The position numbers and the translations under genes are program-made. The notes under the pieces are model-generated. The model had not been told where the DNA came from. It saw nothing but the letters and a program-made list of their open reading frames with translations, and made no database searches. A DNA stretch of 64,000 nucleotides, from contig NZ_JAAFKD010000025.1 in assembly GCF_013299165.1 (NCBI RefSeq), forward strand, positions 1 through 64,000. Reading direction: 5' to 3'. The DNA comes from Microcoleus sp. bin38.metabat.b11b12b14.051 (GTDB taxonomy: Bacteria; Cyanobacteriota; Cyanobacteriia; Cyanobacteriales; Microcoleaceae). This document shows, piece after piece, positions 29,072 through 38,171 of this stretch (the stretch's first letter is position 1; each line of letters begins with the position of its first letter).

Positions 29072-29332
29072 ATGATGAACCCAACAGTCAGTATTTTTGC
29101 CGAAATTCCCGAAACGCTGCACGATTCTCTCAAAACTTACCTGGAAACCCACCCCGAATGGGATCTAGACCGAGTATTTTGCGCGGCCCTGTCACTGTTT
29201 TTGTTGCAAAATGCCGACAGCGGTACGCCGGAAGCCTCGCGCAGCTACCGCCAAGCTGCGAGAGTTTATCTGGAAACTCTGTTTCAATCTCCTCAAGACT
29301 TGCACAGTAACAATGTAACTCCGTCGTCTTAA
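29072..29332 (+). CDS. DUF2811-family protein
   Basis: 86 residues. The start [20 protein letters not shown] and [17 protein letters not shown], then [16 protein letters not shown], match the small cyanobacterial DUF2811 family as I remember it. It is soluble and helical, with function unknown. The start could be either of two adjacent Met codons (29072 or 29075). The SD sequence is weak. It is a lone gene beside the DnaA-box region. Confidence 0.75.
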   Translation: MMNPTVSIFAEIPETLHDSLKTYLETHPEWDLDRVFCAALSLFLLQNADSGTPEASRSYRQAARVYLETLFQSPQDLHSNNVTPSS

Positions 29333-29374
29333 AGGAGAGGGTGCGATCGGGACTTGGGGAAAAATGCTTGGGAA

Positions 29375-29455
29375 ATGCCCGATCGCCAATTCCCGATTCC
29401 CAATTGCCAATTCCCGATTCCCGATTCCCGATCGCCAATTCTCAATTTCCTAGTA
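29375..29455. repeat. ATTCCCG/ATTCCCA heptamer array
   Basis: About ten copies of CAATTCCCGATTCC-type heptamers, twice interrupted by CGATCGC. Non-coding, between the DUF2811 gene and protoporphyrinogen oxidase. Confidence 0.8.
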
Positions 29456-29550
29456 CCGATGCCAAATTCGGTAATCACAAAGCGGTTTTGCAGTACAGCC
29501 AAGAACACAAGCCGTGCAAACCCATGTAACATAAAGAGTGCGATATTTTT

Positions 29551-31029
29551 ATGTGTAATATGGAACTTTTAGATACCTTAATTGTAGGTGCGGGTATTAG
29601 CGGCTTGAGTTTGGCGCACGCACTTGACAAAGGTGCAACTACTGCATCAATGCTGAAGATTTTAGTTGCTGAGAGTCAGGGACGCGTGGGCGGGAACATC
29701 ACGACTGCGACGCGGGAAGGATTTCTCTGGGAGGAGGGCCCGAACAGTTTTTCGCCGACGCCTGAATTGCTGAAGTTGGCTGTGGATGTGGGGTTGAAAC
29801 AAAAGTTGATTTTTGCCGATCGCCAATTACCGCGTTATGTTTATTGGCAAAATAAGCTGCAACCGGTGCCGATGACTCCCGGGGCGATGGTTCAGTCTCA
29901 GTTGCTGAGTTTTCCGGGGAAACTGCGGGCGCTGTTTGGGGCTTTGGGGTTTGTGGCGCCAGCCATGGGCGCTCAACTTTCGCAGCAGGGCGATGAGGAA
30001 ACTGTTTCTCAATTTTTCGCGCGCCATCTGGGGACGGAAGTGATGCAGCGGTTGGTGGAACCCTTTGTGTCTGGTGTGTATGCGGGAGATCCGCAACAGC
30101 TTAGCGCGGCGGCGGCTTTTGGCCGGGTAACAAAGATGGCTGATGCGGGTGGCGGGCTGGTGGCGGGGGCGCTGCTTTCTGCTAGGAAAAAACCACCCCT
30201 TGGTAAGGGGGCGCTCAAGACTGTTGCAGACCCGAATGTGCCCAAGACTAAGCCGGGGGAGTTGGGCTCGTTTAAAGGCGGGTTGAAGGCTCTGCCAGAG
30301 GCGATCGCCGCTCAATTGGGCGATCGGCTGAAACTCAAATGGCACCTGACTCGGATCGATCGCACACCACGCAACACTTATATTGCTGTCTTCTCTACGC
30401 CTGACGGACAGCAGGAAGTTGAGGCCCGGACTGTGGTTTTGACAACTCCGGCTTACGTTACAGCCGAGTTGTTGGAGCCGCTGCAACCCTCGCTTAGCAG
30501 CGCTTTACAAGCTTTTACTTATCCTACGGTTGCCTGCGTTGTCTTAGCATATCCGGTGTCGGATGTCAAGGGCAAATTAGTGGGTTTTGGGAATTTAATC
30601 CCGAGGGGGCAGGGAATTCGCACTCTGGGGACGATTTGGACATCGAGTTTATTTGCAGGTCGGGCGCCTGCGGGCTGGCAAACTCTCACGAGTTATATCG
30701 GCGGGGCTACTGATTCGGGCATTGGCAATCTGGACTCGGAACAAATCGTTCGGGAGGTGCATCGAGATTTGTCTAGGATTTTGCTCAAGCCGGAGGCGGC
30801 GCAGCCGAAGGTTTTAGCGGTGAATGTGTGGAAGCGGGCAATTCCTCAGTACAATTTGGGTTATTTCGATCGGCTGCAACAGATCGATCGGGGCTTAAAA
30901 TCATTGCCCGGGCTGTATTTGTGCAGCAACTACGTTGGCGGTGTAGCTTTGGGAGATTGCGTGCGGAGGGGTTTTGAGCGGGCTTCTGAAGTCAGCGAGT
31001 ATTTGCACGACCAGCAATCAAAGTTTTAA
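29551..31029 (+). CDS. hemG: Oxygen-dependent protoporphyrinogen IX oxidase
   Basis: 492 residues; it is called hemG or hemY depending on the scheme (FAD-dependent, oxygen-using type). It oxidises protoporphyrinogen IX to protoporphyrin IX, the last step common to heme and chlorophyll. The FAD motif [13 protein letters not shown] is near the N-terminus, followed by [43 protein letters not shown] and the C-terminal [21 protein letters not shown]. Start at 29551 or 29560. Residues about 214-221 (PPLGKGA) are encoded by a GC-rich repeat, and lie just before the conserved [10 protein letters not shown]. Activity presumably survives. Confidence 0.95.
   Translation: MCNMELLDTLIVGAGISGLSLAHALDKGATTASMLKILVAESQGRVGGNITTATREGFLWEEGPNSFSPTPELLKLAVDVGLKQKLIFADRQLPRYVYWQNKLQPVPMTPGAMVQSQLLSFPGKLRALFGALGFVAPAMGAQLSQQGDEETVSQFFARHLGTEVMQRLVEPFVSGVYAGDPQQLSAAAAFGRVTKMADAGGGLVAGALLSARKKPPLGKGALKTVADPNVPKTKPGELGSFKGGLKALPEAIAAQLGDRLKLKWHLTRIDRTPRNTYIAVFSTPDGQQEVEARTVVLTTPAYVTAELLEPLQPSLSSALQAFTYPTVACVVLAYPVSDVKGKLVGFGNLIPRGQGIRTLGTIWTSSLFAGRAPAGWQTLTSYIGGATDSGIGNLDSEQIVREVHRDLSRILLKPEAAQPKVLAVNVWKRAIPQYNLGYFDRLQQIDRGLKSLPGLYLCSNYVGGVALGDCVRRGFERASEVSEYLHDQQSKF
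30192..30213. repeat. GC-rich palindrome in frame within protoporphyrinogen oxidase gene
   Basis: CCACCCCTTGGTAAGGGGGC is a shortened relative of the palindrome in glyS: same centre (CTTGGYAAGG) and same translated PPLGKG. It lies in a region of variable length in the family. Confidence 0.6.
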
Positions 31030-31152
31030 GTCGTGGGGCTGGGGCGATCGGCACCTTACCGTTGCCGCGTCGCGAGGGCGGGTTGACAAATATCGTGGAT
31101 GTGAATCAAGGATATTTGTCAGCCCGCTTCGGAAGTGTTGTATCTTGTGCTG

Positions 31153-31845
31153 CTAGGTTGTTGGCTCAAATTTGTAACCCACTCCCCGAACGGTTTGAAT
31201 CATGGAAATTTGATTGGTATCTGGTTCAATTTTGCGGCGAATTTGACCGATATGGACATCCACCACGCGATCGGCTCCCACATACTCGTAGTCCCAGACT
31301 TCTTGCAGCAATTCCGATCGCCTCCATACGCGACCGGGTTTGCTGGCCAAACAGTATAGCAAGTCAAATTCTAAAGCAGTCAAAGCAACTATCTGACTGC
31401 TGAGAATTACCTCGCGGCGCACAGGGTCTATTAGTAGCTGCCCAAAGGTAAGAGTTTGTTGTTGAGCGGGAGTAACAATGCGTTTGCGCTTGAGAATTGC
31501 TGCAACGCGAGCTCCAATTTCTACAAGGCTAAATGGTTTAGTAATGTAGTCGTCAGCGCCTTCGGCAAACCCTTTCATTTTGTCAGCTTCATCGGTTCGG
31601 CTGGTCAGCATCAACACAAACACGCCCGTCCGTCTTTGCATTTCTTGACACAGTTTATACCCAGTAGTATCGGGTAAATTTACATCTAGAACTACTAAGT
31701 CAGGATTGAGTTGCTCAAATAATTCCAGACCAGTCTGACCGTCTTCGGCCGACTCAACTTGATAACCTTGCTGGCTCAAAAAACGGTGAATTAAATTGCG
31801 GATTGCCGGGTCGTCATCAACCACAAGGATTTTTACAGGGGCCAT
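31153..31845 (-). CDS. OmpR/PhoB-family response regulator
   Basis: 230 residues from the ATG at 31845; a longer frame would need a TTG start at 31875. The receiver domain (1-120) has DDD at 10-12, phospho-acceptor Asp54 (LVVLDVNLPD), the Thr/Ser in MLTSRTDE and Lys in ITKPF. The C-terminal winged helix (about 135-228) includes ALEFDLLYCLASKPGRVWRR and DRVVDVHIGQIRRKIEPD and ends VRGVGYKFEP. It acts as a DNA-binding regulator after phosphorylation by a kinase not identified here. It is not RpaA or RpaB as judged from the receiver sequence. It lies 105 bases downstream of the TPR gene, on the same strand. Confidence 0.9.
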   Translation of the reverse strand: MAPVKILVVDDDPAIRNLIHRFLSQQGYQVESAEDGQTGLELFEQLNPDLVVLDVNLPDTTGYKLCQEMQRRTGVFVLMLTSRTDEADKMKGFAEGADDYITKPFSLVEIGARVAAILKRKRIVTPAQQQTLTFGQLLIDPVRREVILSSQIVALTALEFDLLYCLASKPGRVWRRSELLQEVWDYEYVGADRVVDVHIGQIRRKIEPDTNQISMIQTVRGVGYKFEPTT

Positions 31846-31950
31846 GACCACAACTTTGCTTGAAGAATTAGGCAAGAATATTCAGCCATAATAATAGAAA
31901 AGTGGATACAAATCTCGAAAAAATTGAGCTTTTAATAGTTATAGCCGTAT

Positions 31951-34149
31951 TTATAACCTACGCAAGATTTCGGGCAGTAAATCTCCGGGAACTTTGGATA
32001 AGGCTAAATTTTGGCCGGGCAGCCCACATTCACTATAAAAAGCTCTAATCGTTTTGACAATATAGCTCAATGCTGTTTGCCGGGAATCAACTTGGGAGTT
32101 GGCCTGGGCTTGCAGGTTGAGTTTATCTCCATATGTTAACCCTTTGTCATTGAGATGTTGTCCCACACCTGCCCACACTTGCAACTGGTGGTGCAGTGCT
32201 GCTTCTAGATGGCTGATCTGGGCGGCTTTGTTGGCGGCGAAATCAGGATCTGTGGCTAGTTGGTAGTGGGCTAGTCCGAGATTGTTGCGAGCGGCAAGAG
32301 TGTCAAAGGTGAGTTGGGTGCGATCGAGATGCTGGGCGATATCCAGGGCGGCTTCATAGGCGGCAATGGCTTGGTGCAACGATTCCGCGCGCGCCTGTTT
32401 TTGCTGGAACTGGTTCGCCAAATGCCAATAAGCGGTACCGAGATTGTTGTAGGTGGCGGCGGCGGCGGCGGGTACTAATTCTCGGGTGCGGTATTTCAAG
32501 GCTTCGCAGTAGGCTTCAATCGCCCTGACTAACAAAACTTCTGAGGGTTCGTGCTGGGCGAGGTTCCAGCAGGCTGTGCCGAGGTTGTTTTGCACCCCGG
32601 CATAGTTGAGGGGTTCTCGTTCGGGACTGTAGCACGAGAGGGCTTGGGTGTAAGCTTCGATCGCGTTTTTGAGATAGACGATCGGCTCACCGTCTTGGGC
32701 TAAATTCCAGTAGGCTGTCGCCAAATTATTCTGAGCCGCAGCGTACTGCTGGGGTTCCCTGGCGGGGTGTAAATCCAGCAGCGCTTGTTGGTAAGCTGCA
32801 ACTGCTTGCTGCAAGTTCTCTCTCTTGTCTCGATAGCGCGCTAAATCTGCTGAGGCGATGCCTAAATTTTTGTTTAATCTAACGCGACTTTGGGGTGCGG
32901 TATTAGCATCTGTGCGGTTCAAACCTTCAAGGTAGAGAGCGATGCTGCGTTCGAGGCACGATACCGGATCGGCGCCGTTGACTGCGCCTGTGCGATCGCG
33001 CGACAGCATCCAGTAGAAAGTACCCAGATCGTTGATCAGATCGTCGATTGGGGGTAGGGTATGGGACTCCTCGGCGTCGAGAGTTAAATTTTGTGTCAAT
33101 TGGACAATCAGTTGCGTGCATTCCTCGGTTGGTGGTTGATGGGACTGCTCGCTGGCGTCGAGTTCGAGGTACGCAATCACTTGCTCGATCGCGCGAATGG
33201 CAATTGTCAGGTTTTGTGGCGAAGCATCGCCGGCCAGAATTCGATCGCGGTAGCAATTCCCCAAACTGTGATAAGCCAAAGCCAATGCTTCGGAACAGCA
33301 CTGATGTTCTTGCAGCAGTTCGATGTATTGCAGGGTTTGCAGCGGCCCAAAATTCTCCTCGGATGCAGGAGCGTTTTCGGATCCCAACTCTTGGGAAGCC
33401 GCTGCTAGCACCAAATCGGCTAGTTCGACAGATTTATCAGAATCTGGGGCTGGCGGCGGGGAATCGCCAATGGCAACTTGTGCTTCGGGAATTGGGGATT
33501 GTTGGGATTCTGAAGATATTAAAAGTTGGTCGCGCGAGTTTCCCGTGTCGCGCCGGGAACCCAAGTCTTGGGAGTTCCCGAACTCCTCGAAGTGTCCCAA
33601 ATCTGCTTTTGCTGGAGTCGGTTCGCCTTCAAACTCAAATACTCCGGTGCGCCAGTGCCAAAATTCCGGCGCCGATTGCTCGATCGAACTCAGCCAGGGG
33701 CGCGACACCCACAGCAACAGAGCAGATTCGCACAGTTCTAGGTGTGCTTCGATGTCCCTCAAATAGCTCAGGAACGACCACTGTACCGCTGCTGAGTGCC
33801 TGGTCAGGTGTTCTGCCCCCAAAAATTGAAATCCTGGCGCATTGCCTGTACTGTCGCGATTTTGGGGCGGTGGGTGTTGGGTCAGCCACGCGGCGATCGA
33901 GGCCCAAGGATTGGGATCGCTCAAGTCTAGTTCCAAACTGACAAATCGCGGGTAGTCGATCGCAGACCCAGCACCTGACTCGGCGCTGGCTAATTCTGCG
34001 TGCAAGCGGGCTGCCAGACAGTCCCGCAAGCACAAGTCGTCGCAAGCGGCGATAAAAATTTGACGCCGTAAGTTGAGGTCGATCGCCTGTTTCAAGCGTT
34101 GATAGATTTGCTTGTTAGAGCTAGAAACTTTTTGGGAAGGAATAGACAT
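31951..34149 (-). CDS. Tetratricopeptide-repeat protein
   Basis: 732 residues. The N-terminal 160 residues (LRRQIFIAACDDLCLRDCLA, later LLLWVSRPWL) resemble a P-loop-less regulatory domain found in large cyanobacterial TPR proteins. A low-complexity linker runs to about 260. From about 280 to 650 there are TPR-like repeats, for example NKNLGIASADLARYRDKREN, NLATAYWNLAQDGEPIVYLK and NLGTAYWHLANQFQQ. TPRs mediate protein binding. The function is unknown. The OmpR-type regulator gene follows, so the two may be co-transcribed. Confidence 0.8.
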   Translation of the reverse strand: MSIPSQKVSSSNKQIYQRLKQAIDLNLRRQIFIAACDDLCLRDCLAARLHAELASAESGAGSAIDYPRFVSLELDLSDPNPWASIAAWLTQHPPPQNRDSTGNAPGFQFLGAEHLTRHSAAVQWSFLSYLRDIEAHLELCESALLLWVSRPWLSSIEQSAPEFWHWRTGVFEFEGEPTPAKADLGHFEEFGNSQDLGSRRDTGNSRDQLLISSESQQSPIPEAQVAIGDSPPPAPDSDKSVELADLVLAAASQELGSENAPASEENFGPLQTLQYIELLQEHQCCSEALALAYHSLGNCYRDRILAGDASPQNLTIAIRAIEQVIAYLELDASEQSHQPPTEECTQLIVQLTQNLTLDAEESHTLPPIDDLINDLGTFYWMLSRDRTGAVNGADPVSCLERSIALYLEGLNRTDANTAPQSRVRLNKNLGIASADLARYRDKRENLQQAVAAYQQALLDLHPAREPQQYAAAQNNLATAYWNLAQDGEPIVYLKNAIEAYTQALSCYSPEREPLNYAGVQNNLGTACWNLAQHEPSEVLLVRAIEAYCEALKYRTRELVPAAAAATYNNLGTAYWHLANQFQQKQARAESLHQAIAAYEAALDIAQHLDRTQLTFDTLAARNNLGLAHYQLATDPDFAANKAAQISHLEAALHHQLQVWAGVGQHLNDKGLTYGDKLNLQAQANSQVDSRQTALSYIVKTIRAFYSECGLPGQNLALSKVPGDLLPEILRRL

Positions 34150-34596
34150 CAGAATCTGGCGATTTTAGATTTTAGATTTTAGATTTTAGATTTGGGATTG
34201 TAGATTGTAGATTTTAGACTCAGGAGTTGAAATCTCGATGCTCGTAGCTCACAACGCCAGCCTGTTCGGCAGTCTAATCGCACCGGTGATGACTCGATAA
34301 TTGTAGATTTTTAATTGGCAACTTTCTGTTTGCGAGACACCAAAAAAACGGTATAAGCCCCCGACGTTCAGGAGTGTCGATCCCAAAATTCGAGAATCTG
34401 GTTCAATCTCCCAGATTTATTTATGAAGTAAATCGAAAATGGAGAATCGACTGAGGCTCCGGCCTGATGAATTGCCACCCAAATCCCTGAAGCCGACTGC
34501 ACAGAGGAAAAAACCAAATTTCTCGCGATCTTATCTAGTTTTCTAGCTTGCGAGGCACGCTTCAGGACTATTGCAACTACCTGCTTTTTATTGAAA
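34150..34596. repeat. GATTTTA heptamer run and unassigned spacer
   Basis: TTTTAGA/GATTTTA heptamers at 34164-34215 directly upstream of the TPR gene. The rest (to 34596) has no supportable gene; a 77-codon minus frame at 34368-34601 lacks family features. A weak hairpin near 34355-34375 (CCCCCGACGTTCAGG) may be an IS200/IS605-end remnant. Confidence 0.4.
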
Positions 34597-34635
34597 CACA
34601 AAAACCATGTTGACCTTGGTAGGGAAACATGGTTT
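34597..34635 (-). terminator. Rho-independent terminator of psb34
   Basis: On the minus strand AAACCATGTT pairs with AACATGGTTT (34602-34635), followed by TTTTTGTG. It lies 56 bases after the psb34 stop codon. Confidence 0.75.
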
Positions 34636-34690
34636 GTCGAAGCAGTATTTAAAATTCGATTTTGAACAGCTTAGAGTGTCAGCCCAGTTT

Positions 34691-34858
34691 TTATACTGAA
34701 GCAGCCACATACACTAAACCGGCCACTAACAGGGCTGCTGCAATACCCAGGATGATGTAGTTCCGTTGCTGGTTCTTGTTGGGATATTCGGCGCCGTACA
34801 TCTTCGGCTCCTTGGCAAAGTTGTTCAAGCGTCCGTCTTCTTCGGTGGTGTAAGGCAT
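34691..34858 (-). CDS. psb34: Photosystem II assembly protein Psb34
   Basis: 55 residues; ATG at 34858, TAA at 34691-34693, with GAGGA upstream of the start. The N-terminal YTTEEDGRLNNFAKEPKMY is the conserved cytoplasmic part of Psb34 (Synechocystis Ssl1498 family), which is related to Hlips in position and binds the CP47 module during photosystem II assembly. A single transmembrane helix follows (IILGIAAALLVAGLVYVAAS). The gene has its own terminator at 34597-34635 and lies 79 bases after the thiG stop, same strand. The short length is normal for the family. Confidence 0.88.
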   Translation of the reverse strand: MPYTTEEDGRLNNFAKEPKMYGAEYPNKNQQRNYIILGIAAALLVAGLVYVAASV

Positions 34859-34937
34859 TGGCAACAATCCTCAATATTTTTGATTGCCATCACTTTACCA
34901 AAAAACGCTATCAAAGTGCCGTTGAATATTCGGAAAT

Positions 34938-35999
34938 TTATTTTGAGGTGACAGTGCCGGTTTCGGGGGAAGAGGCGATAGCGTAATCTTTGACTGGCAT
35001 TCTTCCTGCTAAGTACGCGATCCGTCCGGCTTCTGCTGCCATTCCCATGGCTTTTGCCATTGCTGGAGAATTCTGGGCATTGGCGATCGCAGAATTAATT
35101 AACAGTGCATCGGCGCCCATCTCCATTGCTTGGGCTGCTTCGCTGGGAGTGCCGATCCCGGCATCCACCACCACAGGAATCTTTACCGTGTCAATAATGA
35201 TTTGAATGTTGGCAGAATTATTGATCCCTTGCCCCGAACCGATGGGGGAACCTAAAGGCATGACAGTCGCACAACCGACTTCTTCTAGGCGTTTTGCCAG
35301 TAGCGGATCGGCATTGATGTAGGGCAAAACGGCAAAACCTTCTTTGACTAATTGTGTTGCGGCTTCCAAAGTGCCGATCGGATCTGGCAGCAAATACTTA
35401 GCATCAGGAATCACTTCTAACTTGACAAAATTATTATCTTCCTGCCCCAAAAGTTTCGCCATTTCCCGGCCCAAACGAGCCACTCTAATCGCCTCATCCG
35501 CAGTTTGACAACCAGCAGTATTCGGCAGCATCCAAATTTTAGTCCAATCCAGAGCCTGGGCCAATCCTTCATGACCGGGAGCATTTGTTTGCACTCGGCG
35601 CACAGCCACAGTCACAATTTCGCACCTGCTAGCATTGACACTTTGCTGCATTTCGGCAATGCTGCGATATTTTCCCGTCCCCGTCATCAAGCGAGAATGA
35701 AAAGTTTTGCCAGCAATCACCAAAGGTTTATCTAAAATATTTAAGGGTAAATTATCTGAGCTTAATGGTGCGAGGTGTCCCAGTTTAGAATCGCCAAAAA
35801 TAGCATATTCTAGCCCCTCTTCCCATTCTTCTCTGCCTCCGAGCATATTTTCTAGGAGCCAACCTTCTTTGTTTGTTAGTAAATCCTGAGTTACTGCGTA
35901 AATAATCTCTCCAACAATAATCAATTTTGCATCGCGCGGCATATTATTTTTTATCCCGCCATTTACAATTTCTTCAAATTCTTGAAAAACGTTCCCCAT
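34938..35999 (-). CDS. thiG: Thiazole synthase ThiG with an immunity-like N-terminal domain
   Basis: 353 residues. Residues about 88-353 are a full ThiG ([29 protein letters not shown], catalytic Lys in [36 protein letters not shown]), which forms the thiazole of thiamin from DXP, dehydroglycine and ThiS thiocarboxylate. Residues 1 to about 85 are unrelated to ThiG: acidic, with [16 protein letters not shown] and [17 protein letters not shown]. No ATG lies between that region and ThiG, so a separate start would need a rare codon such as TTG. The start overlaps by 26 bases the CdiA-CT-like toxin gene upstream, the position expected of an immunity gene. ThiO is separate at 44930-46018. Confidence 0.9.
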   Translation of the reverse strand: MGNVFQEFEEIVNGGIKNNMPRDAKLIIVGEIIYAVTQDLLTNKEGWLLENMLGGREEWEEGLEYAIFGDSKLGHLAPLSSDNLPLNILDKPLVIAGKTFHSRLMTGTGKYRSIAEMQQSVNASRCEIVTVAVRRVQTNAPGHEGLAQALDWTKIWMLPNTAGCQTADEAIRVARLGREMAKLLGQEDNNFVKLEVIPDAKYLLPDPIGTLEAATQLVKEGFAVLPYINADPLLAKRLEEVGCATVMPLGSPIGSGQGINNSANIQIIIDTVKIPVVVDAGIGTPSEAAQAMEMGADALLINSAIANAQNSPAMAKAMGMAAEAGRIAYLAGRMPVKDYAIASSPETGTVTSK

Positions 36000-36492
36000 T
36001 TTCCCATTCCTCTCTAGTGATTTTTTGAACAGATTGGTTGTTGAAAACCAAAATAACTGTCTGTATTAACTGCTGGACATCCCAATATATAGCTTGTCGA
36101 ATGCCTTGATCTATTTCTCGAATGTCGTAAATTTCTATATTTACGTGAAAAATGACTACATTTGCACTTTGATTTTTAGCTTTCCCAAATCCTTCTTGTA
36201 CTCTATTTTTGAGATTTTTAGACTCTTTGGTTAATTCCTTAAATTCGCAAATCTGACCGTCAATCTCAGCATCTGGCGTTCTCACACCCTGTGCTGCTTG
36301 TTCGCTCAGCATTCTAACTCTCTTCCCTATTTTAGCGAAAACTTCAGCAACAAAGATTTCCGAATTATTAAGATTATGTTGTTGGTGGATGAGTACAAAT
36401 CCGCCAGCTATCTCATCAAAATAATATCGCTGATATTCCGGTTCTGCGTTTTCGTAGATGGCTCTGCTGGTCTGGATATATTCTGAATTCAC
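35974..36492 (-). CDS. CdiA C-terminal tRNase-like toxin, stand-alone
   Basis: 172 residues from a GTG at 36492 ([15 protein letters not shown]), preceded by GAGAG. The longer frame to 36558 would need a TTG start inside the divergent gene. The C-terminal about 140 residues resemble the CdiA_C tRNase domain of contact-dependent inhibition toxins (BECR fold): [11 protein letters not shown], then a helix, then [19 protein letters not shown], a polar Lys/Glu/Thr core, then a [10 protein letters not shown] strand. No secretion or TPS domain is attached, so it is an orphan toxin module or an intracellular toxin of a TA-like pair. Its presumed immunity protein is the N-terminal domain of the next frame, which overlaps by 26 bases. 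Confidence 0.6.
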   Translation of the reverse strand: MNSEYIQTSRAIYENAEPEYQRYYFDEIAGGFVLIHQQHNLNNSEIFVAEVFAKIGKRVRMLSEQAAQGVRTPDAEIDGQICEFKELTKESKNLKNRVQEGFGKAKNQSANVVIFHVNIEIYDIREIDQGIRQAIYWDVQQLIQTVILVFNNQSVQKITREEWENGERFSRI

Positions 36493-36537
36493 CGTTATTA
36501 TACTCTCAATGGACTCCGATCGCCTAAACTTAAATCT

Positions 36538-37239
36538 ATGAAAGCAACCGTCGAGCAACTGGGCGAAATTGGGATATTTGCCAGCTTAAACCGAACTGAT
36601 TTAGAGCAATTGCAAGAACATACAGCAATTCGGACTTACCGACAGGGAGAAGTTGTGATGTATGAGGGCGATCGCATCCCCGAAAAATTATACACGCTTT
36701 TGAGCGGTTCGTTGCGGGTGGCAAAAACAGCGGCGGCGGGCAAAGAAACAATTCTCCGCACTTTGTTTCCGGGAGATATTTTTGCTGCACCTGCTTTACT
36801 CGGTAACGGAATTGCGCCGGCAACGGTGACGGCAGAAACTGACGTGCAAGTTCTTACCACAGAACGGGAATTTTTGCTAGCAGCAATTCGGCAAAATCCT
36901 GAGATTGCTTTGCGAATTTTGGCGGTTTTTAACCAGCGGTTGCAGCAATTACACGAGACTGTGCATGGTTTGGTGTCGGAAAGGGCGATCGTCCGGCTGG
37001 CCAGATTTATTCATTATTTTGGTATGGAGCAAGGCACGAAGATTGTGGATAATAGTGTATGTTTGGAAAAACGTTTGCCCTACTATCAAATTGCTCGCAG
37101 TATTGGCATTACCTATGAAGAATGCGTGCGTTTGTTTAAGAAACTTAAGCCGTTTGTATCCTACAGTCGAGGCGGTAAAATTACTGTGTTGGATTGGATA
37201 AAATTGGAGGATATCGCCTCTGGAGATGAGATAGATTAA
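36538..37239 (+). CDS. Crp/Fnr-family transcriptional regulator
   Basis: 233 residues. An N-terminal cyclic-nucleotide-binding-type beta roll (about 12-120; IFASLNRTDLEQLQEH, then GDIFAAPALLGNG) is followed by a dimerisation helix (NPEIALRILAVFNQRLQQLH) and a C-terminal winged helix (YYQIARSIGITYEECVRLFK). The effector-binding residues of true CRP (RxS) are not obvious, and no Fnr-type cysteine cluster is present. It is divergent from the toxin gene, with 45 bases between the two starts, so it may share or control that promoter region; this is inference. Confidence 0.88.
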   Translation: MKATVEQLGEIGIFASLNRTDLEQLQEHTAIRTYRQGEVVMYEGDRIPEKLYTLLSGSLRVAKTAAAGKETILRTLFPGDIFAAPALLGNGIAPATVTAETDVQVLTTEREFLLAAIRQNPEIALRILAVFNQRLQQLHETVHGLVSERAIVRLARFIHYFGMEQGTKIVDNSVCLEKRLPYYQIARSIGITYEECVRLFKKLKPFVSYSRGGKITVLDWIKLEDIASGDEID

Positions 37240-37246
37240 AGCCTTC

Positions 37247-37735
37247 TTGAAAATAAGACGGCGGTTGAAACCGCGTCTACACAAACAATGTCCGCGTAAG
37301 ACGGCGGTTGAAACCGCGTCTACACAAACAATGTCCGCCTCCGCGGACTCAAGAGAAAGAAATCAGACGGCGAATTCCATTCGCCGGGTATTATTGGAGT
37401 CATTCTTCAACCCACGGAGGTGGGTTTTGTTCGTGTCGCCGCGAATTCCATTCGCCCGGTATTATTCTCACGAATTCCATTCGCCGGGTATTATTGGAGT
37501 CATTCTTCAACCCACGGAGGTGGGTTTTGTTCGTGTCGCCGCGAATTCCATTCGCCCGGTATTATTCTCACGAATTCCATTCGCCCGGTATTATTGGATT
37601 CATTCTTCAACCCGCGGAGGCGGGTTTTGTTTGTGTCGCCGCGAATTCCATTCGCCCGGTCTTATTCTCACGAATTCCATTCGCCCGGTCTTATTCTCAC
37701 GAATTCCATTCACCCGGTCTTATTTTCACTCCGAA
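37247..37735. repeat. Repeat island with three 100-bp tandem units
   Basis: First come two copies of GGCGGTTGAAACCGCGTCTA hairpins (37258-37330). Then three exact-period 100-bp units start at 37372, 37472 and 37572, followed by partial 30-bp units to 37735. Each unit contains two copies of GAATTCCATTCGCCCGGT and a hairpin AACCCACGGAGGTGGGTT. All frames here stay open because of the periodicity; no protein is claimed. The array ends at the stop codon of the cupin gene. Confidence 0.85.
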
Positions 37736-38055
37736 AATGTCAAAATAAACGCCAAATTCTCTTCGGCTTTCAAAGCATGGGGAGCGCGAGCAGGCATAAA
37801 TACAAACACCCCCGGTTCCAAGATAATGTCCTTACCTTCCAGAGTCAAAATCCCTTTTCCTTCGATTACATTAACTGTGGCATTCCGCGCAGAAGTGTGT
37901 TCGGAAATGTCCGAACCTGCGGCCAGACAAAGTAAAGTATGCTGACAATTATTGTCTTTGACTAAAATTTTGCTCAGCACTCCGGCGGCGGGATATTCAA
38001 TTGTGTCTCGGAGTTGGATTGCTGAAGATTGTAATGGTAAAATGGTAGCAGTCAT
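37726..38055 (-). CDS. Cupin-domain protein
   Basis: 109 residues, single beta-barrel. The metal-binding motif pattern is partly visible (SDISEHTSARNATVNVIEGK for motif 1; EPGVFVFMPARAPHAL for motif 2 with a His). It is likely a small metal-binding cupin of the general type with unknown substrate. It overlaps the end of the 100-bp repeat array by about 10 bases. A SAM methyltransferase gene lies 116 bases upstream on the same strand, so the two may form an operon. Confidence 0.8.
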   Translation of the reverse strand: MTATILPLQSSAIQLRDTIEYPAAGVLSKILVKDNNCQHTLLCLAAGSDISEHTSARNATVNVIEGKGILTLEGKDIILEPGVFVFMPARAPHALKAEENLAFILTFSE

Positions 38056-38171
38056 AAATTTTGACTCCGTAATGCGATTTTAGATTTTAGATTTTGGATT
38101 TTAGATTGAGGCTGACTGATGAATGGAAGGGTTGAATCTGACCCAAGGTTACATTATTTTGGGAAATAGGT

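Noticed and set aside
34340-34380. IS200/IS605-type end hairpin
   Set aside because: Only a five-base stem with one G-T pair; no second end found nearby.
34368-34601. 77-codon minus-strand frame between psb34 and the TPR gene
   Set aside because: No SD sequence or family feature; runs into the psb34 terminator.
36493-36558. Longer start of the toxin gene
   Set aside because: Would need a TTG start inside the coding region of the divergent Crp/Fnr gene; the GTG at 36492 with GAGAG upstream is preferred.
37247-37945. Three overlapping plus-strand frames of 146-233 codons
   Set aside because: They stay open because of the 100-bp repeat period and run into the cupin gene on the other strand.
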